Made by a program: the position numbers and the translations under genes. Shown in pieces: positions 27,236 to 34,796 of a stretch of 44,368 nt of DNA. This DNA comes from Pseudomonadota bacterium (lineage in GTDB: Bacteria > Pseudomonadota > Gammaproteobacteria > Burkholderiales > Burkholderiaceae_C): the NCBI GenBank assembly GCA_021815805.1, contig JAKAZQ010000028.1, positions 1 to 44,368 on the forward strand, written 5' to 3'. The notes beneath the pieces were generated by a model. The model saw only the letters and a list, made by a program, of their open reading frames with translations. It was not told the origin of the DNA and made no database searches. The number at the start of each line of letters is the position of its first letter. The first letter of the stretch is position 1.

Positions 27236-27806
27236 AGCTCAGGCGCAGTTGCAGATAGTTCTGGCCCGGATTCGGGCGCTTGATATCGGCGTTCGAATAA
27301 TGCGTGAAGCGCACGCCGATACCCCACGGCGTGTGCGCGAGGCGATGGTACAGGCCGATCGAGTCGCCGAACTGATAGGCGGTGGAGATCGACTTGGATC
27401 CGATGTGCACCCCGGAGAACAGGTTCGCCCCGATGCCTGCCTCCAGCGCGGTGCCGGGCTGGAACCACCAGTCCACGAAAGGGGTCAGGCCGATGTGCCA
27501 CAGCGGCGCTCCGGGCTGCCCCGCCGGTCCGAACGCCCGGCCCGCCGAGGCCTCGACGCGCAGATCCACGTGGCCGGTGTCCAGCGCATGCGTCCACAGC
27601 GCATCGCTCTGCCAGGCCGCGGTCAGGTTGTGGTAGCCGTCGTAGTAGCCGGCGAGCAGCGAGACCGTGGCGGCCTGCGCCGGTACCTGCGCCAGGCCGA
27701 GCCCGCAGGCGACGAAGGCGAGCAGGCGGAACAGCTGGCGCAGCGATCGCCGCGAAGTGGCGCGGCCGCGCCCGGGGTCGGCAGGGGGAACGTGCAAAGG
27801 CAGCAT
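27222..27806 (-). CDS. PagL-like lipid A 3-O-deacylase
   Basis: A 194-residue outer-membrane protein with a signal peptide (hydrophobic LLAFVACGLGLAQV, cleavage after AQA near residue 44) and an 8-strand barrel-sized remainder. HYSNADIKRPNPGQN (169-183) matches the active-site loop of PagL enzymes, which remove the 3-position acyl chain of lipid A. The His and Ser of the triad are H169 and S171. From my memory of P. aeruginosa PagL (H126, S128, E140), the Glu should align with N183 here; the nearest acidic residue is E192. Activity is therefore in question. The ATG choice rests on the signal peptide; the ribosome site is weak. It overlaps trpS by 14 bp. Confidence 0.83.
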   Translation of the reverse strand: MLPLHVPPADPGRGRATSRRSLRQLFRLLAFVACGLGLAQVPAQAATVSLLAGYYDGYHNLTAAWQSDALWTHALDTGHVDLRVEASAGRAFGPAGQPGAPLWHIGLTPFVDWWFQPGTALEAGIGANLFSGVHIGSKSISTAYQFGDSIGLYHRLAHTPWGIGVRFTHYSNADIKRPNPGQNYLQLRLSYELR

Positions 27807-27882
27807 GATCGATTCTTGTGAAGGAAAGGCAAATCCGGCAGGCGCGGCGCAAGCCGCGCCCACGCCGTACGCCGCACGCCTG

Positions 27883-28545
27883 CTAGAGCATCAGGCGGAA
27901 CGGCGTCAGCAGCAGGCCGAGCAGGCCCTGGCTGATGCTCATCAGGGGATTCAGCCAGATCGAGTTGGCGATGCCGCTGAGTGCCAGCGCCATGACGATG
28001 AAAAATCCGTAGGGTTCGATGCGTGAAAGCGCCAGCGCCTGGCGCAAAGGCAGCAGCCCGAGCAGCACGCGGCCCCCGTCCAGCGGAGGAATCGGAAACA
28101 GGTTGAACACGAACAGCAGCAGGTTGACCTGAATGCCGGCGCGCGCCACGTCCAGCAGGAAGTCTTCCTGCACGCCGAAGCGGCGCATCAGCAGGTAGGC
28201 GAGGCCGAACAGGAAGGCCTGCACGAAATTGGACGCGGGCCCCGCCAGCGCGACCCAGATCATGTCGCGCTTGGGGTTGCGCAGCGCGCCGAAGTTCACG
28301 GGCACCGGCTTGGCGTAGCCGATCAGGAACGGGCTGCCCAGCACCAGCAGCAGCACGGGAATGAGAATCGTGCCCACAGGGTCGATGTGCCGCGCCGGAT
28401 TCAGCGAGATGCGCCCCATCATGTAGGCGGTGTTGTCGCCGAAGTGGCGCGCGGCGTAGCCGTGCGCGGCCTCGTGCAGGGTGATCGCGAACAGCAGCGG
28501 CAGCGCGTAGACGGTGAGTTGCTGGATTTGTTCGTTCAGGTTCAT
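27883..28545 (-). CDS. Site-2 protease family (M50) membrane metalloprotease
   Basis: A 220-residue polytopic protein of the short M50 family without a PDZ domain. The zinc motif HEAAH is at residues 24-28 in the first membrane helix, and the third ligand region NLFPIPPLDGGRVL lies in the third. GPASNFVQAFLFGL is another family mark. Such proteins cut membrane substrates within the bilayer; no substrate is known for this subgroup. The start is at MNLNEQIQQL, the family start. It is 22 bp downstream of yciO, in the same direction as trpS, a usual betaproteobacterial arrangement. Confidence 0.93.
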   Translation of the reverse strand: MNLNEQIQQLTVYALPLLFAITLHEAAHGYAARHFGDNTAYMMGRISLNPARHIDPVGTILIPVLLLVLGSPFLIGYAKPVPVNFGALRNPKRDMIWVALAGPASNFVQAFLFGLAYLLMRRFGVQEDFLLDVARAGIQVNLLLFVFNLFPIPPLDGGRVLLGLLPLRQALALSRIEPYGFFIVMALALSGIANSIWLNPLMSISQGLLGLLLTPFRLML

Positions 28546-28567
28546 GGGTCGGCGTGCTCCATCCCGG

Positions 28568-29203
28568 TCAGGTCTCGTGTTGCAGTCCGAGCGCGGACAG
28601 GTCGCCGCGCCCCTGGCGCAAGACCTCGGGGACAGGCCCGCTGAGATCGATGACACTGGTCGGTTGCAGCGGACAAGGGCCGGCGTCGAGCACCAGGTCG
28701 AGTTGCTTTTCCAGACGCGCGCGGATCTCCGAGGCTTCGTTCAGCGGCTCCACGTCGCCCGGCAGGATCAGCGTGGTTGCGAGCAGCGGCTGGCCGAGTT
28801 CCACGAGCAGTGCGTGCGTCACCGCATGCGCCGGCACGCGCACGCCGATGGTCTTGCGCGACGGGTGCGACAGGCGTCGCGGCACTTCGCGCGTGGCGCC
28901 CAGGATGAACGTGTAGGGGCCCGGGGTCGCCGCGCGCAGCATGCGGAACTGCCGATTATCGACCACCGCGTAGGTGCCGAGCTCGGACAGGTCGCTGCAC
29001 AGCAGCGTCAGGTGGTGCCGTGCGTCGACCTGGCGAATGCGCCGCAGGCGTTCGGCCGCCGCCTTGTCGTCGAGGTGGCATACCAGCGCGTAGGACGAGT
29101 CGGTGGGGATGGCCGCCACCCCGCCGGCATGCAGGATCGCGCAGGCTTGCTTGATCAGTCGGGGCTGGGGGTTGTCCGGATGCAGGGCGAAATACTGGGC
29201 CAT
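28568..29203 (-). CDS. yciO: YciO/Sua5-family (YrdC domain) protein
   Basis: A 211-residue YrdC-domain protein of the YciO subgroup. Visible marks are AAIPTDSSYALVCHLDDK (substrate entry), the GPYTFILGATREVPRRL segment and KTIGVRVPAH with LATTLILPG. Sua5/TsaC members make threonylcarbamoyl-AMP for tRNA t6A; YciO paralogues have weak or different activity, so the role stays open. It lies between the PHP phosphatase (21 bp away) and the M50 protease, all co-directional. Confidence 0.92.
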   Translation of the reverse strand: MAQYFALHPDNPQPRLIKQACAILHAGGVAAIPTDSSYALVCHLDDKAAAERLRRIRQVDARHHLTLLCSDLSELGTYAVVDNRQFRMLRAATPGPYTFILGATREVPRRLSHPSRKTIGVRVPAHAVTHALLVELGQPLLATTLILPGDVEPLNEASEIRARLEKQLDLVLDAGPCPLQPTSVIDLSGPVPEVLRQGRGDLSALGLQHET

Positions 29204-29224
29204 GAGGAGGTCGCTCGCGCCGCG

Positions 29225-30070
29225 TCAGTGCAGCAGGTCCCAGATCGGGGACAGTCCCTGCGGCAGCGCGGGCAGGCGACCGAGGTCGCAGCGGCTTTCA
29301 CGGGGCGAATGGAAGTCCGAGCCGCGCGACGCGCGCAGCCCGAACTCGCGCGCGATGCCGGCGTACTTGCGCCAGTCAGCGGCGCTGTGACTGCCGGTGA
29401 CGACCTCGATGCCGGCGCCGCCGAGGTCGCGGAAGCGACCCAGCAGCGCATGTTCCTGCGGCGGTGTGAAGCGATAGCGCCCGGGGTGCGCCAGCACGGC
29501 CACGCCGCCCGCGCCGTGGATCCATGCCACGGCCTGTTCCAGCGAGGCCCAGGCATGCTCGACGTAGCCCGGCTTGCCCGGCGTGAGATAGCGCGAGAAC
29601 ACTTCCGCCGTGCTGCCGCATACCCCGCGCTCGACCAGGTGGCGGGCGAAATGGGTGCGCGAGATCAGCGCCGGATTTCCGGCCAGGCGGCTGGCTCCGG
29701 CGTAGGCGTCGTCCACGCCGGTGTGCTCGCGCAGGGATTCGGCCATGCGCCGGGCGCGCGCGTCGCGGCCCGCGCTCAGAGCCCGCAATTCGCGCAGCAA
29801 GCCGGCATGTTCAGGGTCGATGCCGAGTCCGACCACATGCACCGTCTGCTCGCCGACGGACACCGAGATCTCGACGCCGGTGACGAAGCGCAGGCCGATG
29901 TCGGCGCAGGCGCTCGCCGCCTCCCGCAGCCCGCCGAGTTCGTCGTGGTCGGTCAGGGCCCACAGTTGCACGCCGTTGTCGCGCGCCCGCCGCGCCAGCG
30001 CGGCGGGAGCCAGGGTGCCGTCGGAAACCAGGGAGTGGCAGTGCAGATCCGCGTTGAGGGATTCGGGCAT
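29225..30070 (-). CDS. PHP-domain phosphoesterase (RNase AM / nucleoside bisphosphate phosphatase)
   Basis: A 281-residue PHP-family metal hydrolase. All metal-ligand motifs are present: [13 protein letters not shown] (8-20), [19 protein letters not shown] and GSDFHSP. The length and motif order match E. coli YciV (RnaM/TrpH), which trims 5' ends of 5S and other rRNAs and hydrolyses 3',5'-nucleoside bisphosphates. The pairing with yciO is conserved. It is divergent from plsY (65 bp). Confidence 0.93.
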   Translation of the reverse strand: MPESLNADLHCHSLVSDGTLAPAALARRARDNGVQLWALTDHDELGGLREAASACADIGLRFVTGVEISVSVGEQTVHVVGLGIDPEHAGLLRELRALSAGRDARARRMAESLREHTGVDDAYAGASRLAGNPALISRTHFARHLVERGVCGSTAEVFSRYLTPGKPGYVEHAWASLEQAVAWIHGAGGVAVLAHPGRYRFTPPQEHALLGRFRDLGGAGIEVVTGSHSAADWRKYAGIAREFGLRASRGSDFHSPRESRCDLGRLPALPQGLSPIWDLLH

Positions 30071-30121
30071 GCCTGCATTTTAGGGCCGTCCCGGGGTATG
30101 CGCGCGCGGCCGGCCGCTCGC

Positions 30122-30127
30122 TAGAAT
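30122..30127 (+). promoter_or_regulatory. Candidate -10 box for plsY
   Basis: TAGAAT ends 8 bp before the plsY ATG. A start 6-7 bp downstream would leave a leader of one or two bases, i.e. a nearly leaderless mRNA. No Shine-Dalgarno sequence is visible before the ATG. Confidence 0.45.
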
Positions 30128-30135
30128 CCGGCCCG

Positions 30136-30798
30136 ATGCACATCCTGTCCCTTCCGATCGCGTTGTTCGGCGCGGCGCTAGCCTATCTTCTCGGCTCGGT
30201 GCCCTTCGCCGTCGTCGTCAGCCGCGTCATGGGCCTGTCGGATCCGCGCAGCTACGGCTCCGGCAATCCCGGCGCGACCAATGTCCTGCGCTCGGGCAAC
30301 AAGCTGGCGGCAGCGCTGACCCTGGTGCTCGACGCGCTCAAGGGCTGGCTCGCGGTATGGCTCGGCGCGCGCGCCGCGCAGGCCGGCTGGCTGGATGCTT
30401 CGGCCGTCGCGCTGCTCGCGGTGGCGGTGCTGTGCGGTCACCTGTGGCCGGCGTTCCTGCGCCTGCGTGGCGGCAAGGGCGTCGCCACCGCGGCCGGCGT
30501 GCTGCTGGCCGTGAACCCGTGGCTCGGCCTGGCATGCATCGCGACCTGGCTGATCGTGGCCGTGTTCTTCCGCTATTCGTCGCTGGCGGCGCTGGCGACG
30601 GCGGTGTTCGCGCCGTTCTACGCGCTGTTCGGCCAGGGCCTGGCATGGCGCCTGCGGCCGGCCATGCTGCTCGCGCTGGTGGTGATCTCGCTGCTCGTGA
30701 TCTGGCGCCACCAGGCGAACATCCGCAAGTTGCTGCGCGGCGAGGAAAGCCGCATCGGCGCCAAGTCCGGCGCGCCGCCGCGCCGCCCGCGGCGCTGA
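30136..30798 (+). CDS. plsY: Glycerol-3-phosphate acyltransferase PlsY
   Basis: A 220-residue five-helix membrane enzyme that transfers acyl from acyl-phosphate to glycerol-3-phosphate, opening phospholipid synthesis. The three conserved motifs are visible: [26 protein letters not shown] (42-56) and [20 protein letters not shown]. The C-terminal 20 residues are a basic tail. The ATG immediately follows a -10-like box. A 14-bp duplication crosses the stop codon. Confidence 0.95.
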   Translation: MHILSLPIALFGAALAYLLGSVPFAVVVSRVMGLSDPRSYGSGNPGATNVLRSGNKLAAALTLVLDALKGWLAVWLGARAAQAGWLDASAVALLAVAVLCGHLWPAFLRLRGGKGVATAAGVLLAVNPWLGLACIATWLIVAVFFRYSSLAALATAVFAPFYALFGQGLAWRLRPAMLLALVVISLLVIWRHQANIRKLLRGEESRIGAKSGAPPRRPRR

Positions 30799-30823
30799 GC
30801 GTGCGGCGCTGAGCGTGCGGCGC
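30789..30823. repeat. 14-bp tandem duplication over the plsY stop
   Basis: Two identical copies of GCGGCGCTGAGCGT (30789-30802, 30803-30816) plus a 7-bp partial copy. The first contains the plsY stop codon. It is probably replication slippage. Confidence 0.85.
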
Positions 30824-30834
30824 GGCGGCCGCGT

Positions 30835-31320
30835 TCAGTCGCGGAAGTTCTGGAACGACAGCGGCGTGTCGTCGATGGCCTTGCGCAGCAGCGCGATCGC
30901 GGCCTGAAGATCGTCGCGCTTGGATCCGTTGACGCGCACCGTTTCGCCCTGGATCGACGCTTGCAGTTTCATGCGCGATTCCTTGATCGCCGCCGTGATG
31001 CGCTTGGCCAGATCCTGGGGAATGCCCGAGCGGACGGTGATCGTCTGCTTGTATTTGTCGCCGCCCGCGGGCTGCGGCTTGCCATGCTCGAGAAAGCGCA
31101 CGTCGACGTCGCGCTTGGCCATTTTCGCGAGCAGCACGTCGCGCAGCTGCCCGAGCTGGAACTCGTTGTCCGCCCATGCGGTGATGGTCTTGTCGAGCAG
31201 TTCGATTTTTGCCGAACTCGCTTTGAAGTCGAAACGATTGGCGATTTCCTTGGCGGTCTGGTCCACGGCATTGCGGACTTCGATCAGATCGGGCTCGAGG
31301 ACGGTATCGAAAGAGGGCAT
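30835..31320 (-). CDS. yajQ: YajQ-family nucleotide-binding protein
   Basis: A 161-residue protein, exactly the family length. The start MPSFDTVLEPDLIEVRNAVDQ, the FKASSAKIELLDK block and the C-terminal DDLQAAIALLR....PLSFQNFRD are nearly invariant features of YajQ. Members bind nucleotides; in Xanthomonas and Pseudomonas the homologue is a cyclic-di-GMP effector. The physiological role here is not shown. It is divergent from murB with an 87-bp spacer. Confidence 0.96.
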   Translation of the reverse strand: MPSFDTVLEPDLIEVRNAVDQTAKEIANRFDFKASSAKIELLDKTITAWADNEFQLGQLRDVLLAKMAKRDVDVRFLEHGKPQPAGGDKYKQTITVRSGIPQDLAKRITAAIKESRMKLQASIQGETVRVNGSKRDDLQAAIALLRKAIDDTPLSFQNFRD

Positions 31321-31407
31321 GGTCGTGAGTCGGCGCGCGGCGCGCGTCGTGCAGGGAACGGGGAATAATCGATGTCTGGAGGGCCGCATGGCCCGTACGG
31401 GAATTGT

Positions 31408-32430
31408 ATGGAGCTGACGATCCAGCGGGATGTCGAACTGGGAGACCTGAACACGTTCAGGGTGCCGGCGCGCGCGCAGCGCCTGGTGCGCATCGAGCAT
31501 GCGGCGCAGGTTCGCGCAGTGGTGGATCACCCCGAACTCGGCCTGTTGCCCAAGCTCGTGCTGGGCGGCGGCAGCAACACCCTGCTTGCGCGCGATCCGC
31601 CCGGGGTGGTGCTGCGCATCGAGATCGGCGGCGTGCGCGTGCTGGACGACGACGTGCAGGCCACGCGCATCGAGGCCGGCGGCGGCGTCGGTTGGCACGA
31701 TCTGGTGTGCTGGAGCCTGCGCCAGGGCTTCGCCGGTCTCGAGAACCTGGCCCTGATCCCGGGGACCGTGGGGGCCGCGCCGGTGCAGAACATCGGCGCC
31801 TACGGCATGGAACTGGCGGAGCGCTTCGAATCCCTCGATGTCGTCGACCTGACCACCGGGCGCGCCGCCACGCTCGACCGCGCGGCCTGTCGCTTCGGGT
31901 ACCGCGACAGCCTGTTCAAGCGCGCGCTGGCCGGCAAATCCGTGATCACGCGCGTGCGCCTGCGCCTGCCCAAGCCGTGGCGCGCGCAACTCGGCTACGC
32001 GGAATTGCAGCGCCACCTGGAGCGCGCCGGCGTGCGCGATCCAGCGCCGCAGGAGGTGTTCGATGCCGTGTGCGCGATCCGCCGCGCCAAGCTGCCCGAC
32101 CCGGCGCGCCTGGGCAACGCCGGCAGCTTTTTCAAGAATCCGGTGGTCAATCGCACCATCCGCAACGAGATCCTCGCGGAGTTTCCCGAGATCGTGAGCT
32201 ATCCGCTGGAAGACGGGACCTACAAGCTGGCCGCGGCGTGGATGATCGACGCCTGCGGCTGCAAGGGGCGCAGCGTGGGCGCGGCGGCCGTCGACGAGCG
32301 CCATGCCCTGGTGCTGGTCAACCACGGCGGCGCCAGCGGCGCGGACATCCTGGAACTCGCCGCACAGGTGCGCGAGGCGGTGCGCGCGCGCTTCGGCATC
32401 GAGCTCGAGTACGAACCGGTGGTGGTCTGA
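31408..32430 (+). CDS. murB: UDP-N-acetylenolpyruvoylglucosamine reductase
   Basis: A 340-residue type I MurB, an FAD enzyme that makes UDP-MurNAc for peptidoglycan. FAD-binding blocks are LPKLVLGGGSNTLL and LALIPGTVGAAPVQNIGAYGME. The catalytic Ser is in GNAGSFFKNP and the proton-shuttle Glu is expected near the C-terminus (GIELEYEP). The length equals E. coli MurB (342). The start at MELTIQRDVEL is preferred over an ATG 12 codons upstream, which adds unrelated sequence. A hairpin just downstream terminates the opposite strand. Confidence 0.97.
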   Translation: MELTIQRDVELGDLNTFRVPARAQRLVRIEHAAQVRAVVDHPELGLLPKLVLGGGSNTLLARDPPGVVLRIEIGGVRVLDDDVQATRIEAGGGVGWHDLVCWSLRQGFAGLENLALIPGTVGAAPVQNIGAYGMELAERFESLDVVDLTTGRAATLDRAACRFGYRDSLFKRALAGKSVITRVRLRLPKPWRAQLGYAELQRHLERAGVRDPAPQEVFDAVCAIRRAKLPDPARLGNAGSFFKNPVVNRTIRNEILAEFPEIVSYPLEDGTYKLAAAWMIDACGCKGRSVGAAAVDERHALVLVNHGGASGADILELAAQVREAVRARFGIELEYEPVVV

Positions 32431-32441
32431 GCCGGGGCACG

Positions 32442-32466
32442 AAAAAAGGGGCGCCGCAGGCGCCCC
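32442..32466 (-). terminator. Intrinsic terminator of the rhodanese transcript
   Basis: A perfect 8-bp stem, GGGGCGCC / GGCGCCCC (32448-32455, 32459-32466), with loop GCA, is followed on the minus strand by six T residues. It lies 24 bp after the rhodanese stop and so ends the leftward sulfur-locus transcript. Confidence 0.92.
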
Positions 32467-32490
32467 TCGGAGTGGACTGCGGCGCCTCGA

Positions 32491-33477
32491 TCAGTCGGGC
32501 AGGCCGACGGTCGGGTTGCCCAGGTGGGTCCATTCCGTCATCGAGCCGGTGTACAGGCGTGTCTTGTGGTTGCCGAGGATCTCGTGGTCGACGAACCACG
32601 CGCCCGACGCCAGGTGACCGGTGTTGCAGTAGGTGATGGTCGAGGCGCCCTGCTGGATGTTGAACTCGGCGTAGATCTTGCGGTAGTCGGCCGCGCTCAT
32701 GAACTCGTGCGCGGCACCGACCGGCTTGACGATGGCGTCGGTCGGGAACGAGCGGGCGCCGGGCAGGTGGCCGCCGGCGGCGTCGACCGGGCGCTTCACG
32801 ACGATGCCCAGGAATTGCTGCGTCGGACGCGCGTCCACGAATTGATCGCCGCCGTGGCGCAGGCCGGCCTTGACCTGGTCGAGGGTGGCCAGCAGCTCGT
32901 TGTCGGCGCCGCTCGCCTTCCAGTCACCGCGCGACGCGCTGATCCTGGCGGTGCTCACCGGCAGTCCCTGCTGCAGCCAGGCGTTGACCCCGCCGTTCAG
33001 GATCGCCACCTGATTCGAGGGTTCGCCGAAGTAGCGCAGCTGGAAGTACAGGCGCGTGGCCATGTCCATCGAGTTCACGCTGTCGCCGGTCGGCACGATG
33101 ACGATGGGCTTGCCGCGGTTCAGGCCGGCGTCGTCCATGACCTTGGTGAAGTACTCGGCGCTGGGAAGCTGCGCCACGATCTTCTTGCCGTCGATGGTCT
33201 TGTTGACGCGGATCTTGCCGAAGTCGACCGCCACGGCGCCCTCCAGATGGCCGCCGGTCTGCACCAGCTTCTTCTCGCCGGTCTTTTTCGCGACCTCGAA
33301 TCGGGGCGCGCGCGTCAGCGACGCCGCGTCCTCGCGCACGTCGAGCACGGTGACTTCGCCGAGGTGCTGATGCAGCCACTGCGGCGTGACCAGCGGGCCG
33401 GGCAGCGAGGCGGCGGACGCGAACGGCGCGAATGCGCCGACGGCGCCTACAGCCAGCAGATACTTCAGGTGCTTCAT
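32491..33477 (-). CDS. Periplasmic two-domain rhodanese (thiosulfate sulfurtransferase)
   Basis: A 328-residue protein with a clear signal peptide (MKHLKYLLAVGAVGAFAPFASA, cleavage after residue 22). Two rhodanese domains follow. The first (about 30-175) has VLDVRED and the GHLEGAV block but no cysteine at the active loop. The second (about 190-328) has GGHLPGARSFP and the catalytic C284 in TYCNTGHLASG. It would move sulfane sulfur from thiosulfate or a persulfide to a thiophilic acceptor in the periplasm. A strong ribosome site (GGAGGAG) precedes the ATG. It is the last gene before a terminator, downstream of the DUF6969-like, NPCAP and YeeE genes. Confidence 0.94.
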   Translation of the reverse strand: MKHLKYLLAVGAVGAFAPFASAASLPGPLVTPQWLHQHLGEVTVLDVREDAASLTRAPRFEVAKKTGEKKLVQTGGHLEGAVAVDFGKIRVNKTIDGKKIVAQLPSAEYFTKVMDDAGLNRGKPIVIVPTGDSVNSMDMATRLYFQLRYFGEPSNQVAILNGGVNAWLQQGLPVSTARISASRGDWKASGADNELLATLDQVKAGLRHGGDQFVDARPTQQFLGIVVKRPVDAAGGHLPGARSFPTDAIVKPVGAAHEFMSAADYRKIYAEFNIQQGASTITYCNTGHLASGAWFVDHEILGNHKTRLYTGSMTEWTHLGNPTVGLPD

Positions 33478-33530
33478 GGTTCTCCTCCGGGTTGAACAAA
33501 AGCGGGCGGCATCCGAGGGCAGCGGCATGT

Positions 33531-34301
33531 TCAGGCCACGCCGGCGTCCTGCAGAAGGCGAAACTGCCAGCCCAGGTCGACCCGGCACTGGCTCACGATA
33601 TGGGTGCGGCGGTCTTCCAGCACGCGTGACGCGGGCTGGCGCAGCAGGCGTTGGTCGATGCGGCGGTCGCGCTGGCGTACCACCTCGCGGATCTGCGGGG
33701 CGAACAGGCAGGCCATGTGCTGCAGCCAGTCGGCGACGCGGCGCGGGCGTGCCTGCGCGAGATCCAGGCGCCGCAGTGCCTGCAGGATCCAGCGCGCGTT
33801 CTCCCAGTGTTCGGCGGTGACCCAGCGATTGGTCGTGAACACGCGCATCGGCCATCCCCGATCATCCACCGACAGCGCGAACAGGTGCGCGTGGCCGGCC
33901 TCGCCGGCGGCCGCGCGCGGGCGCGGCGCGAACACGTGAAAGTGGCCGTGCTCGCCCGCGGCGCGCTGCGACGCTGCATGCGCGTGGTAGTAGAAGCGAT
34001 AGCCGCTGCGTCCATCCCGCGCATCCCCGTGCGGGTAATGCTCCCACTCGCTGAAGGCGGTCTGCCTGCCCAGCACATCGGCCAGCAGTCCGCGCCCACC
34101 GCGCGCGCTGTGCTGCAGATGCCGCAGCGTGGCCTGCACGGAGTCGTCCAGTGCCTGGCGCGGCGATCGACGCAGATCCTCGAGCAACGCCGCGCGCGGG
34201 ATGCGAATCAGGGAGCTCAAGGTGGGGGCGTGCCAGGCGGAGGGAAAGGGTGCGCTGCGACGTGGCCACCGCGGTGCGCGCGCGCCGGGGCGGGCGCGCA
34301 C
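33531..34301 (-). CDS. His-rich protein resembling DUF6969 (function unknown)
   Basis: Up to 256 residues. The core has a striking His/Glu/Asp cluster: EWEHYPHGDARD (85-96), YYHAHAAS (104-111) and EHGHFHVF (117-124), then MRVFTTNRWVTAEHW (152-166). I recall this pattern from the uncharacterised DUF6969 family; no activity is known. The clustered His suggests metal binding (inference). There is no signal peptide, so it is probably cytoplasmic. The start is uncertain: GTG 34301 lies within a hairpin and gives an Arg/Pro-rich leader, while TTG 34220 would start near the conserved part. It lies between the NPCAP peptide gene and the rhodanese gene (53 bp). Confidence 0.68.
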   Translation of the reverse strand: MRARPGARAPRWPRRSAPFPSAWHAPTLSSLIRIPRAALLEDLRRSPRQALDDSVQATLRHLQHSARGGRGLLADVLGRQTAFSEWEHYPHGDARDGRSGYRFYYHAHAASQRAAGEHGHFHVFAPRPRAAAGEAGHAHLFALSVDDRGWPMRVFTTNRWVTAEHWENARWILQALRRLDLAQARPRRVADWLQHMACLFAPQIREVVRQRDRRIDQRLLRQPASRVLEDRRTHIVSQCRVDLGWQFRLLQDAGVA

Positions 34302-34304
34302 CGC
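34271..34304 (-). other. Stable hairpin just after the NPCAP gene
   Basis: An 11-bp perfect inverted repeat, GCGGTGCGCGC / GCGCGCACCGC (34271-34281, 34294-34304), with a 12-nt loop, begins 6 bp beyond the NPCAP stop. It has no T-tract. It could protect the peptide mRNA or reduce read-through to the DUF6969-like gene. It covers that gene's first possible GTG start. Confidence 0.6.
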
Positions 34305-34310
34305 GATGGC

Positions 34311-34571
34311 TCAGTTCGACGGCGCGCAGGGGTTGCTGGACTTCTTGTGCGATTCCTGGGACGCCGGAGCGCAGGGATTGCCCGCCTTTGCCTTGGACAC
34401 GCCGCTCGACGGCGCGCAGGGATTGCTCGGTGCGCAGGGGTTGCCGGCGGCGTGGGCGACGGCGATGCCCGACACGCTGCTCAGCGCCTGCGGCATCGGC
34501 GCCACGGCGGCGGCCGCCAGCGCCAGCACCGGCAGCGCCTGGGAAAGTTTGATGCGGGAAGACTTGGCCAT
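34311..34571 (-). CDS. Small secreted Cys-repeat (NPCAP) protein
   Basis: An 86-residue precursor. Residues 1-41 look like a Sec signal (basic start, LPVLALAAAAVAP core, AHA before the cut). The mature part of about 45 residues has four NPCAP motifs, with cysteines at 46, 52, 67 and 82, separated by Ser/Lys/Ala linkers, and one His. It has no aromatic residue and little bulk hydrophobic residue, so it is probably unfolded or organised by metal, disulfides or modification. The ATG is fixed by AAGGAG upstream. I know similar NPCA-rich predicted proteins in sulfur- and methane-oxidising bacteria, without assigned function. The next gene is the His-rich DUF6969-like protein. Confidence 0.85.
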   Translation of the reverse strand: MAKSSRIKLSQALPVLALAAAAVAPMPQALSSVSGIAVAHAAGNPCAPSNPCAPSSGVSKAKAGNPCAPASQESHKKSSNPCAPSN

Positions 34572-34796
34572 ACGGATCTCCTTCAATGGGTTGTGGCAGG
34601 ACGAGGCGGGGAATCGGGCGGACATCGGGGTCGACTGCACGCCGGCAACGGCGCGCGTCACGCTGGGGCCGCGGGGCGGATCAGGCGGCGATCCGGCGGC
34701 CGCGCCGCCCGTTCGCGACGCATCGTGTCGGCCATTTTCATGCTACCGGGGCCGCAGCTGCGCCGGGCTCGCGGCGCGGCTGCCGCTTGATGGCCG

